A stretch of DNA of 64,000 nucleotides from Sterolibacterium sp. (GTDB lineage: Bacteria > Pseudomonadota > Gammaproteobacteria > Burkholderiales > Rhodocyclaceae): contig JAQTOA010000003.1 of the NCBI GenBank assembly GCA_028713555.1, positions 62,001 through 126,000 on the forward strand, written 5' to 3'. Below, piece after piece: positions 1 through 7,840 of this stretch. The notes beneath the pieces were generated by a model. The model made no database searches. It had not been told where the DNA came from and saw only the letters and a program-made list of their open reading frames with translations. Position 1 is the stretch's first letter; every line of letters begins with the position of its first letter. The translations under genes were made by a program, and so were the position numbers.

Positions 1-1883
1 TTCTCGTAGGTCTCCTTGTCGTCGAGCGGCAGCGTGTCCAGATCGACTTCGGCGCCTTCGACACTGCGGGCGAAGTCCACCGCTTCGGCCAGGATGGTCA
101 GTGTGCGCAAGCCCAGGAAGTCGAACTTGACGAGGCCGACTTTCTCGACGTCGTCCTTGTCGAACTGACTGACCGTCGTGATGCCGCCATCGGCCGAGTA
201 GAGCGGGCAGAAGTCGGTCAGTTTGCCCGGCGCGATCAATACGCCGCCGGCATGCATGCCGACATTGCGCGTCAGGCCTTCCAGGCGTTCGGCCAGCGCC
301 CACAACTCGCGGAGTTCCTCCTCGTTCTCGATGCGTTCGTTGATTGCGGATTCCTTCTCGCGCGCCTGGGCCAGCGAGATGCCCAGTTCGTTGGGAATCA
401 ATTTAGCGAACTGGTCTACGAAGTTGAACGGCAGGTCGAGCACCCGGCCGACGTCGCGAATCACCGCCTTGGTGGCCATGGTGCCGAAGGTGGCGATTTG
501 GGAAACGGCATGCGCGCCGTATTTCTGCTTGACGTAATCGATCACCCGATCGCGCCCTTCCTGGCAGAAATCCACGTCGAAGTCAGGCATCGAAACCCGC
601 TCGGGATTGAGAAAGCGCTCGAACAGCAGATCGTATTTGAGCGGGTCGAGATCGGTAATGCGCAGCGCGTAGGAGACCAGCGAACCGGCGCCCGAGCCGC
701 GGCCGGGCCCGACCGGCACGCCGTTGCGCTTGGCCCAGTTGATGAAGTCGGCGACGATCAGAAAGTAGCCGGGGAACCCCATCTTCTGGATGGTATTGAT
801 CTCGAAGGCGAGGCGTCGGTCATATTCCGGGCGTCGCGCTGCGCGCTCGGCGGCGTCGGGATATATCTGCGCCAGTCGTTCTTCCAGCCCCGCCGCCGCT
901 TGCTCCGCAATATAGGCGTCGAGCGTGATTCCCGCTGGCGTCGGAAACTGCGGCAGCATGCTCTTGCCGAGTTCGACGGACAGATTGCAGCGTTGCGCAA
1001 TCTCGACCGAGTTCTCCAGCGCCTCGGGCAGATCGGCAAACAACTCGGTCATCTCGGCCTGCGTCTTGAAATACTGCTCCTCGGTGAACTGTTTTGGACG
1101 CCGCGTATCGGCCAGCACATAGCCCTCGGCGATGCAGACACGCGCCTCGTGCGCCCTGAAGTCGTCGCGCGTCATGAACTGCACCGGGTGCGTCGCCACC
1201 AGCGGCAATGTCAGCCGGCTCGCCAAGGCAATGCTCGCCGACACCAGCATTTCCGCCTGTGCCCCGGGGGAAGAGCCATTGCGCAACATTCCCAGGGAAT
1301 TTTCTCTCTGAGACGGATGGCCAGGGCGCTGCACTTCGATATAGTAGCTGCCGGGAAATAACCGTGCCCATTCGTTTGCCCGTGTTTCGGCCTGGGCGAC
1401 TTTGCCCACCAACAGGAGTTGGCCAACATCGCCGAAGTGGGCACCTGACAAGGCGATCAGTCCGGTGTTGTCCCCGTTACGCAGCGCGGCGTGGCTGATC
1501 TCGGCGCGACCGTGATGGCGAGGGCCGAGATAGGCGGCGGTGAGTAGATCGCACAGACGCAGATAGCCAGCGCGATTCTTTGCCAGCAACAACATTCTGG
1601 CGGAGGTGTTGGCTGTTGCTGGATCGCGCAAACTCGCGTCAAAGGTTTCATCCACCACCCAGACATCGCAGCCGATGATGGGTTTGATGCCGGCGCTACG
1701 CGCCGCAGTGTAGAACTTGACCATGCCGAACAGGTTGGCAAGATCAGTCAGCGCCAGTGCCGGCATGCCATCCGCCGCGGCACCCGCCACTGCGGCATCG
1801 AGGCGGACGATGCCATCAGTGATCGAATATTCGCTATGCAGCCGGAGGTGAATGAATTGCGGCAGATGCGACGTGGTGGACAT
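1..1883 (-). CDS. dnaE: DNA polymerase III alpha subunit, 5' part (truncated by window)
   Basis: Replicative polymerase subunit that extends DNA at the fork. The first 627 codons are present; the 3' half lies before base 1. Translation begins MSTTSHLPQFIHLRLHSEYS, the start of the N-terminal PHP domain (about residues 8-260). It continues into the polymerase palm, where PDFDVDF at residues 433-439 carries two of the catalytic aspartates (D436, D438), and includes the GPGRGSGAGSLV segment. No frameshift was seen. The ATG at 1883 is chosen because it gives the usual DnaE N-terminus; the next upstream ATG (1893) is in another frame. A GGGGAG about 18 bases upstream is a rather distant ribosome site. 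It diverges from the small gene at 2008. Identification is firm; only the length is unknown. Confidence 0.97.
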   Translation of the reverse strand, partial: MSTTSHLPQFIHLRLHSEYSITDGIVRLDAAVAGAAADGMPALALTDLANLFGMVKFYTAARSAGIKPIIGCDVWVVDETFDASLRDPATANTSARMLLLAKNRAGYLRLCDLLTAAYLGPRHHGRAEISHAALRNGDNTGLIALSGAHFGDVGQLLLVGKVAQAETRANEWARLFPGSYYIEVQRPGHPSQRENSLGMLRNGSSPGAQAEMLVSASIALASRLTLPLVATHPVQFMTRDDFRAHEARVCIAEGYVLADTRRPKQFTEEQYFKTQAEMTELFADLPEALENSVEIAQRCNLSVELGKSMLPQFPTPAGITLDAYIAEQAAAGLEERLAQIYPDAAERAARRPEYDRRLAFEINTIQKMGFPGYFLIVADFINWAKRNGVPVGPGRGSGAGSLVSYALRITDLDPLKYDLLFERFLNPERVSMPDFDVDFCQEGRDRVIDYVKQKYGAHAVSQIATFGTMATKAVIRDVGRVLDLPFNFVDQFAKLIPNELGISLAQAREKESAINERIENEEELRELWALAERLEGLTRNVGMHAGGVLIAPGKLTDFCPLYSADGGITTVSQFDKDDVEKVGLVKFDFLGLRTLTILAEAVDFARSVEGAEVDLDTLPLDDKETYE

Positions 1884-2007
1884 GGGGCGGCATTTTACTC
1901 CCCTGACCAATGAGGAACGAACCATCAATGGTGGCTCATTTGTCCGCAAATTCGTTTCGTGGTTGAATGATCCATTGTGTGATGCCGGCTACGGAGAAAT
2001 AGCAACC

Positions 2008-2445
2008 ATGGGAATCATGACCAATATCATTGCTGCCGAGGAATACGAGGTCGAAGCGATCGGCGAATCGCCGCATCCGGTCGACGAATGGAGCGGCATC
2101 GAGATACGCGATGTCGATGTCGCCAAGATCGCGACCCTGCACTGCCTGCTGACCGGCGACCTGTTCGACGACGCAGTTTACCTTTATCAGCCTGCCTATG
2201 TCTCCACCGTCGAGGGAACGCTGGTGCTGCGCCTCGCCGACGAGGTGATGGAGCGATTGGCCGAGCTCGACGAGGAAACGCTTGAGCAAATCGCCGTCGA
2301 ACTGGCGGCGACCGAGGAATTCGAGTACGACGACTGGCCGGAGGAGGCTACCGCCGCGCTGCTTGCCGAACTGTCAGAACTCGCCCGCCTCGCCGACTCG
2401 CAAGCTCAGTCGCTGTTTGTCTGGATATACCCCTTACGCACTTGA
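2008..2445 (+). CDS. Small acidic hypothetical protein (145 aa)
   Basis: Function not recognised. The protein is about 145 residues and strikingly acidic, with Glu/Asp-rich segments in the C-terminal half (for example LAELDEETLEQIAVELAATE) that predict as helices. No signal peptide, membrane segment or cysteine motif is visible. The frame opens as far back as 1852, inside the dnaE 5' end on the other strand. The ATG at 2008 is preferred because GGAG lies at 1993-1996; an ATG at 2017 is also possible. It stands alone between divergent dnaE and the minus-strand exonuclease gene. Codon use looks like that of its neighbours, so it is probably a real lineage gene rather than a chance frame. Confidence 0.6.
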   Translation: MGIMTNIIAAEEYEVEAIGESPHPVDEWSGIEIRDVDVAKIATLHCLLTGDLFDDAVYLYQPAYVSTVEGTLVLRLADEVMERLAELDEETLEQIAVELAATEEFEYDDWPEEATAALLAELSELARLADSQAQSLFVWIYPLRT

Positions 2446-2512
2446 AAGCCCGGCATTTCCTGGCTGTCCATGCACCTAGGGCATGGTTAAGCGCAGGCCA
2501 TCCTCACTGGCT

Positions 2513-3100
2513 TCAAGCCAAATGGTTGTCTTCTTGCCGCCATAATCTATACACGCGCAAGGCCACATGTGCATCGTTGGCGGCGTATTGCATCTGCCGC
2601 TCGGTCAAGTGCGGCTTCGACCAATTGGTCGTCGAGGTCTTCTTGGATTTTTGCAAACGCTGGCCAAAAAATCTCGCCACCGCAGTCTTGGCGCCAACAT
2701 CGGCACGCTTCTCTTGGCGCAAAGCGATCGCCAGATCGAGGATGTAGACTGAACTGATCCCGAGCTTGGTTTGCAAGCGCCGGAGATCGTCGCGAAGGCC
2801 GAACCCCACTTTCAGCACTTGCGGCGACTCCAGGATTACGCGCAGGACATCCAGCGCCGGACTGCCGGTGACAGGAAACAGATAGGCCTTGTCATCGGTA
2901 GCCAGTTGGATCAGATGCGGGCCAGTCGATACTTCACCCTTGGCGAAGGTTGGTTTCGATTCGGTATCGAAGCCGACAACATCGGCAGCCATCAATGCCA
3001 CCAAGGCGGCAGCCGCATCTGCGGCCGACTGGACGAGGCGCACATCGGCCAGTCGGATCCCCTCATAGAGCGGCAGACTAGAATCGACAGAGGTGGTCAT
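2513..3100 (-). CDS. 3'-5' exonuclease, RNase D-like DEDDy domain
   Basis: A stand-alone 195-residue exonuclease domain of the DnaQ/RNase D superfamily that would trim RNA or DNA 3' ends with two metal ions. The family motifs are in order: Exo I FDTES (D45, E47), Exo II GFGLRDDLRRL (D104 or D105) and Exo III YAANDAHVALRVY (Y172, D176), the DEDDy pattern. It lacks the HRDC domains of true RNase D, so it belongs with the short exonuclease-domain proteins whose substrate is usually unknown. Downstream of the KTSC gene on the same strand, separated by about 120 bases. Family call is secure, physiological role is not. Confidence 0.85.
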   Translation of the reverse strand: MTTSVDSSLPLYEGIRLADVRLVQSAADAAAALVALMAADVVGFDTESKPTFAKGEVSTGPHLIQLATDDKAYLFPVTGSPALDVLRVILESPQVLKVGFGLRDDLRRLQTKLGISSVYILDLAIALRQEKRADVGAKTAVARFFGQRLQKSKKTSTTNWSKPHLTERQMQYAANDAHVALRVYRLWRQEDNHLA

Positions 3101-3218
3101 GGCAAGGCCGGCTCAAGTCGGTGGAAGGAATAGCAAGAACAGGAAATTCAACAGCCAACGGAAATCGGTTCGCGCATGCCGGGAGAGCGTTCCTGAGTGC
3201 GGTTTTCCACTCACTCGT

Positions 3219-3485
3219 TCAAGGCTTCTTGAACAGGTCGTCGAGCGGGTTTTTCTGGGCGGCAGCGTTGCCTGACACTCGCTTGGCCGTGAACTCCTCC
3301 TCGATATTGTCGCGATAGAAGCTCCAGGCAGCGCCCGAGCTGGCAAGCCGGCGCCAGATTTCCTCACCGACTCCGCTGTGCTGAAGGATGCTGCCTTCGT
3401 CGAGCTGCACCTGCAACAGGCGAGCGCGGGCATCGTAACCGATGGCGCGCAGCTTGCCGGAATTGATTTTCTTCATTTCCATCAT
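3219..3485 (-). CDS. KTSC domain protein
   Basis: An 88-residue protein made almost entirely of a KTSC domain, named for its occurrence at the C terminus of some lysyl-tRNA synthetases. The typical pattern is visible: INSGKLRAIGYDARARLLQV, then a segment ending GVGEEIWRRL, then FYRDNIEEEF. Its molecular function is not established; an RNA- or nucleic-acid-associated role has been suggested from domain context. The frame extends upstream to 3530, but MMEMKK at 3485 is preferred because the domain begins immediately after it. The C-terminal tail (QKNPLDDLFKKP) is charged and probably disordered. It lies between the hem operon and the exonuclease gene on the same strand. Confidence 0.75.
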   Translation of the reverse strand: MMEMKKINSGKLRAIGYDARARLLQVQLDEGSILQHSGVGEEIWRRLASSGAAWSFYRDNIEEEFTAKRVSGNAAAQKNPLDDLFKKP

Positions 3486-3547
3486 GGGCCCTCGGCTTGG
3501 CAGGACGGTCGGAAGCGGTTCAGCCGACATTCAAGCGGAAGAAAAGA

Positions 3548-4717
3548 CTAATGCCGCGCCGCCGCGCGATAATGCTGGTTGGCCTGGTCCGGATGTTCAA
3601 GGCCATCGAGCAAATCCGCCAATTCGATATGGGCGGCGCGCGTCGGCTCAATTGACAGCGACGCCTCCAGGTAGCTTTCTGCTTTGCCCCACAATTGTTG
3701 CCGGCGACACAGGCGACCGAGCATCAGCAGCAGTTGCGCATCACGCGGATGTTGCTTGAGCCAGTCTTCGGCCTGGGCGATGCGGCCGAGGACATCACCG
3801 TCGCGACACTCGGCATAGATCGCCAGAAGGGACGAATCCCATGCTTCTTCCAAGGCGTCTTCCACGATGCGCTGCGCATTTTGACAATCGCCCGCCGCGA
3901 TCAACAGACCTGCCGCCTCCCCGGCAAGACGCGACATATGACGCTCTGCTGCCGGTATCTCGCGCCAGTAGTTGATTAACGCACCCGCATCGAGGCCCAG
4001 CGAGCGCAGAATTTCCTGGTAGGCGCTCAGCCTTAGAGGGCCGGCTTGTTCGGCATTTAGGGCACGATATTTCTCGAGTTGTCGCACCAGTCGCAGCACC
4101 TCGCGCCAGTCGCCAAGCGCCCGACGGGCGCGCAACGCCAGCCGCAACGCGGCGATGTGGCGCTGGCCGCCGGCAGCCAGCAAGTCCAGCGTACTGATTA
4201 CCTCGGCATAGCGAAATTCTTCCAGGTGCAGCGTGGCCTCGGTCATCAGGCGTGCATTGCGACTGGTGTCATTTTCATGTTGTACCGCCCGTGCCAGCCA
4301 TTCCGCCTCTCTCTCGTCATCACGCAAAGCATGGGCGGCACGCGCCGCCATCAATGCAGTCAGGGCCGGGTCGTAACCGGCGCGATGGGCGCTGGCGGCG
4401 CTTTTCAGGGCATGGCCGTAACGCCCCTCGAAGCTGAAACGTATGGCGTCCCCCACGGTGCGCTCAGCCTGCTCCTGGCGTCGCCGCGCCCGGTAATTGC
4501 GCACCGCCTGTGGCAAACCCAAGATGTGCGAAACGGTTCGCAGAATCAAATAGAACAGCGCGAAACCGGCCAGTTGGAGCAGGATCAGCAGATTCAACGA
4601 GAGTTCGACGCGCCACGGCGGCAGCACCAACAGCGCGTAGCCGTCGTTATAGCGCGCCGCCAGCGCCAAACCCACAGCCAGCGCGGCCAGCGTCAACAAC
4701 CGGAGCAGAGCGCGCAT
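3548..4717 (-). CDS. hemY: HemY-like inner-membrane TPR protein
   Basis: Membrane protein of the proteobacterial HemY family (not the Bacillus protoporphyrinogen oxidase of that name), long linked to late tetrapyrrole synthesis; its biochemical role is still unclear. Two hydrophobic helices occupy residues 4-22 and about 37-62, matching the HemY N-terminal domain. The remaining roughly 300 residues are helical and contain tetratricopeptide-like repeats, including a C-terminal one around SLSIEPTRAAHIELADLLDG. The length of 389 is normal. Its start overlaps the stop of hemX (TAATG arrangement), so the two are translationally coupled, and it is the last gene of hemC-hemD-hemX-hemY. Confidence 0.9.
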   Translation of the reverse strand: MRALLRLLTLAALAVGLALAARYNDGYALLVLPPWRVELSLNLLILLQLAGFALFYLILRTVSHILGLPQAVRNYRARRRQEQAERTVGDAIRFSFEGRYGHALKSAASAHRAGYDPALTALMAARAAHALRDDEREAEWLARAVQHENDTSRNARLMTEATLHLEEFRYAEVISTLDLLAAGGQRHIAALRLALRARRALGDWREVLRLVRQLEKYRALNAEQAGPLRLSAYQEILRSLGLDAGALINYWREIPAAERHMSRLAGEAAGLLIAAGDCQNAQRIVEDALEEAWDSSLLAIYAECRDGDVLGRIAQAEDWLKQHPRDAQLLLMLGRLCRRQQLWGKAESYLEASLSIEPTRAAHIELADLLDGLEHPDQANQHYRAAARH

Positions 4718-5865
4718 TAATGCACAGCTCCGGCCGGAGCTGGTACCGAGGCGCCGGCACCACTTCTTGGCCGGGGATTGCCGGGCGGGTTATCTCTATC
4801 CGGCGCCAGCTTGAAATTGCGTATGCTGCCCAGGGTTTCCGCAAGGGGGGACAACTCCAGGCCGAAATCGGCGGCGGACAATCCCTTCAGTAGGGCAATA
4901 GCATTGCCCACGGGTTTCTCGCGGGTATCGAAATAGCGTTCCAGCAGTTCGCGTGCATGGCGCAGATCCTCGCGATAGGTGCGGCCGTCGCGCTGTAGCA
5001 GGGCAAGGCGGGCGTCGATCAGGCGCAGCTTAAGATTCTCGCGCAGGAAGAAAACCTGCGAAGGCGCGAGTAAGGCCGGTTCGGGATGGTCGATGCGCTC
5101 GACACGGATCAACTGGCGCAGTTCAGCCCACAGATCGGCTCCCAAGCCTTGCCAGAAGCTGTTGCCAAAGATGCCGGCGGCGGATTTGACAGGGGTATTG
5201 GGCACGCTGGCAGCATGTTTGGACTTGGCGGCTGATTCGACACGGGCGCGCTGCTCGAAAACCAGGGGCAGACTATCCGCGGCCTCGACCAATGCTTCGA
5301 GCTTGAGAGCGATCCCCGGCACGTCGGCCAGCGGCAATGCCTTGAGGCGATCGATATCTCGATTGATCAATTTGCGCAGCGGCAGCAGGCGCGCCTGGCC
5401 GGTGCGCACCAGGCGCGCATCAATGCCTTGCAGGGCAAGCACCACCGCTTCGACATTGCCGGTCAGCTGCAATTGCTGCGCGGCGATCGCCACCGCCTGT
5501 TCGATTTCCGCCAGCACGCGCTCGTCGCGACTCCGCGACAACTCTTGGTACATGCTTTCGAGCGCCAGTTGCAGGCTTTGCGCTTCAGCCTGCTTGGCTT
5601 CGAGCACGGCGGTCTTGGCAGCAAGAGTCTGGAGCATCTCCTGGTTCTGTCGGGCCAGGATGCGGCTTTCCTTGGTTTCGGCGCCGCGCTCAGCCAACTC
5701 CCGTTGCAATTCGGCCAGGTGCAAGTGGGTTTCCAGCCATTGCCCGCCTAGCAGCAACAGGGCGAAAGTAACGAGCAGCACCGACGGCTTGCGCAAAGCG
5801 GCAAGCCCACGCATCCAAAGCGGCGCGGGCGAAGTATTCAGCAAGGCGGATGGTTCAGTTTCCAT
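4717..5865 (-). CDS. hemX: HemX-family membrane protein
   Basis: HemX is annotated in databases as a putative uroporphyrinogen-III C-methyltransferase but has no SAM-binding site; here too no methyltransferase motif is seen. The protein has a short cytoplasmic leader, one membrane helix near residues 29-47 (PSVLLVTFALLLLGGQWL), then a coiled coil rich in Glu, Gln, Ala and Leu (about 48-120) and a large helical domain. This is the usual HemX layout, with a length of 382. The C-terminal tail is Pro/Gly/Ala rich. It lies between hemD (13 bases upstream) and hemY (overlapping), suggesting a scaffold for heme enzymes at the membrane; that role is inference. Confidence 0.88.
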   Translation of the reverse strand: METEPSALLNTSPAPLWMRGLAALRKPSVLLVTFALLLLGGQWLETHLHLAELQRELAERGAETKESRILARQNQEMLQTLAAKTAVLEAKQAEAQSLQLALESMYQELSRSRDERVLAEIEQAVAIAAQQLQLTGNVEAVVLALQGIDARLVRTGQARLLPLRKLINRDIDRLKALPLADVPGIALKLEALVEAADSLPLVFEQRARVESAAKSKHAASVPNTPVKSAAGIFGNSFWQGLGADLWAELRQLIRVERIDHPEPALLAPSQVFFLRENLKLRLIDARLALLQRDGRTYREDLRHARELLERYFDTREKPVGNAIALLKGLSAADFGLELSPLAETLGSIRNFKLAPDRDNPPGNPRPRSGAGASVPAPAGAVH

Positions 5866-5878
5866 TGCGTCGGGATGA

Positions 5879-6712
5879 TTAGGGGAGACGTGCTACTTTG
5901 CGTTGGCCAAGAGCGGTGGAAGAAAAGTATTCGATCAACCCTGCCAGGATGCCCTCGTCACCGGGCGGGGTTGGCACCATGCGCTGCAAGCCGAGCAGGC
6001 GCGCCTGCTCAACGATGCGCACATGCGGCAGGAACAGCGGCGTGTTTGCCAGCACCGTTTGGCCGGATTTGCCGACAAGGTCGCAAAGGTTGCGCAGGCC
6101 CTCGCTGCTGGTGACGATGACAGCGTCAAGCTGATGACTCTCCCACAACTGTAACAAGGGGGTTGCATCGAGATCCGGCTTGTCGCGCCGATAGCATGCC
6201 ACATACTCGACCTTGGCGCCGCGCCTGACCAGTGTGTCGCCGAGCAGTTCACGGCCGCCATCACCGCGAAACACAACGATGCGCTTGCCAGCCATCTCCC
6301 GCAGCTCCGGGAGTTCCAGAAGCGCCTCAGAATCGAAGCGCTCCTGCGGTGCGATGACATCGGCAATCCCGAAACGCGTCAGTTCCCGCTCACTCGACTT
6401 GCCCACGGTCGCCACGCGCACGCGTGTCGGCCAGGGGCGCTGCGCAAGAATGCGGGAGAGCGCCTGTTTGACGGCATTCGGACTGACGAACACGGCGAGA
6501 TCGAACTCCTCCAGCCGCGCGGCGATGCCGACCAGCCGCTGCGGATCGCTGCATTCATGGATTGCCAGCACTGGGAACAACACCGCATTGCCGCCGGCAC
6601 GGCCGATAGCGGCAGCGAGAGGCCCAGCCTGCTCGGCCGGACGAGTAACCACGATATGCCGTCCGGCTAGGGGCTGGAAATTTCCCGGGGGAACGGTTGG
6701 CTGAGCTGACAT
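5879..6712 (-). CDS. hemD: Uroporphyrinogen-III synthase
   Basis: Converts the linear tetrapyrrole hydroxymethylbilane made by HemC into uroporphyrinogen III, inverting ring D. The sequence is poorly conserved in this family, but the expected features are present: the N-terminal IVVTRPAEQAGPLAAAI strand-helix, a central linker, VATVGKSSERELTRFGI, and a C-terminal AVIVTSSEGLRNLCDL segment. It is 277 residues, somewhat longer than the usual 250-260 because of an N-terminal extension (MSAQPTVPPGNFQPLAGR). It is 28 bases downstream of hemC on the same strand, which supports the call. Confidence 0.93.
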   Translation of the reverse strand: MSAQPTVPPGNFQPLAGRHIVVTRPAEQAGPLAAAIGRAGGNAVLFPVLAIHECSDPQRLVGIAARLEEFDLAVFVSPNAVKQALSRILAQRPWPTRVRVATVGKSSERELTRFGIADVIAPQERFDSEALLELPELREMAGKRIVVFRGDGGRELLGDTLVRRGAKVEYVACYRRDKPDLDATPLLQLWESHQLDAVIVTSSEGLRNLCDLVGKSGQTVLANTPLFLPHVRIVEQARLLGLQRMVPTPPGDEGILAGLIEYFSSTALGQRKVARLP

Positions 6713-6740
6713 CGCTACGTCTTAGTCGCAAGGAATACTG

Positions 6741-7676
6741 TCAGCCGAGTTCAGCAAGAATCTCGACGGCGCCCTGGGAGCGCAATTCGCTGGCGAGCCT
6801 GAGCCCCAGCGCTTCGGGATCGACGGCATTGCCCTTCAGTTCGGCGCGGGCGAAGCGCCGTCCGTCGGGTGAGGCAACGAAACCGCGCAACCATAATTGA
6901 CTATCCCCCTGCATCACCGCATAGGCGCCCAGCGGTACTTCGCAACTGCCGGCCAGAGCGCGTGAAACGGCGCGCTCGGCGCGCACGCAGGCAGCCGTCG
7001 CCGGATCGTTCAGGGGAGCCAGCCAGCCGGCGACATCGGCACGCAAAGAAAGTACTTCAATGCCAATCGCACCCTGGCCGACGGCAGGCAGGGACAACTC
7101 TGCGGGCAGCACGGCACGCACCCGTTCGGGCAGGCCCAGTCGCGTCAGCCCCGCCGCCGCCAGAATGATTGCGTCATAATCGCCCTGATCGAGCTTGCGC
7201 AGACGCGTGTCGAGATTGCCACGCAGGCTGGTAACGGCCAGGTAGGGGAAATTCGCATGCAGCTGTGCCTCACGGCGCAGGCTGGAAGTGCCGACCACCG
7301 CGCCCGGCGGCATCTCGTCAAGATTCGCAAACTTGTTTGACACAAAGGCATCCAATGGCACTTCGCGCGGGCCGATGGCGGCCAGCGTGAACGCCGGCTC
7401 CAGCTGCATCGGCACATCCTTCATCGAGTGCACCGCGATATCGGCGCTGCCGTCGAGCAGTGCTGTTTCCAGTTCCTTGATGAACAAACCCTTGCCGCCA
7501 ACCTTGGCGAGCGGACGATCGAGGATCTGGTCGCCGCGCGTGGTCATACCGAGCAGTTCGACCTGGCTGGATGGGTATAATCGTTGCAGCAGACCGCGCA
7601 CATGTTCGGCTTGCCACAAAGCAAGACGCGATTCACGCGTGGCGATAACAATACGTTCGGGAATTTTTTGACTCAC
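6741..7676 (-). CDS. hemC: Porphobilinogen deaminase (hydroxymethylbilane synthase)
   Basis: Joins four porphobilinogen molecules into hydroxymethylbilane on a covalently bound dipyrromethane cofactor. Recognisable motifs are [16 protein letters not shown] at the N-terminus, [17 protein letters not shown] with the catalytic Asp (D87), [16 protein letters not shown], and [12 protein letters not shown], where C245 is the cofactor-attachment cysteine. Length 311 is normal. It is the first gene of the hemCDXY operon and is divergent from ppc across about 165 bases, which should hold both promoters. In pseudomonads the same operon directly follows algR; here ppc lies between them. Confidence 0.98.
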   Translation of the reverse strand: MSQKIPERIVIATRESRLALWQAEHVRGLLQRLYPSSQVELLGMTTRGDQILDRPLAKVGGKGLFIKELETALLDGSADIAVHSMKDVPMQLEPAFTLAAIGPREVPLDAFVSNKFANLDEMPPGAVVGTSSLRREAQLHANFPYLAVTSLRGNLDTRLRKLDQGDYDAIILAAAGLTRLGLPERVRAVLPAELSLPAVGQGAIGIEVLSLRADVAGWLAPLNDPATAACVRAERAVSRALAGSCEVPLGAYAVMQGDSQLWLRGFVASPDGRRFARAELKGNAVDPEALGLRLASELRSQGAVEILAELG

Positions 7677-7840
7677 TTGTGATCAGGCCGAAAGGAAAGA
7701 TTGGTGATTCGAAATAGGCATCATGCAGGCCAACCGACGTTGTCTACCGTACGCCAACGGCTGTGGATTTTAGCATGCCTACTGTCCTCGACGCGCGCCG
7801 TGTCGGCCCTGATATGCCCATGTTTATCGCGTCTTGAACC

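Noticed and set aside
252-1361. Long plus-strand frame opposite dnaE
   Set aside because: Antisense to an intact dnaE; its product is Arg/His-rich without a domain, as expected from a GC-rich shadow frame.
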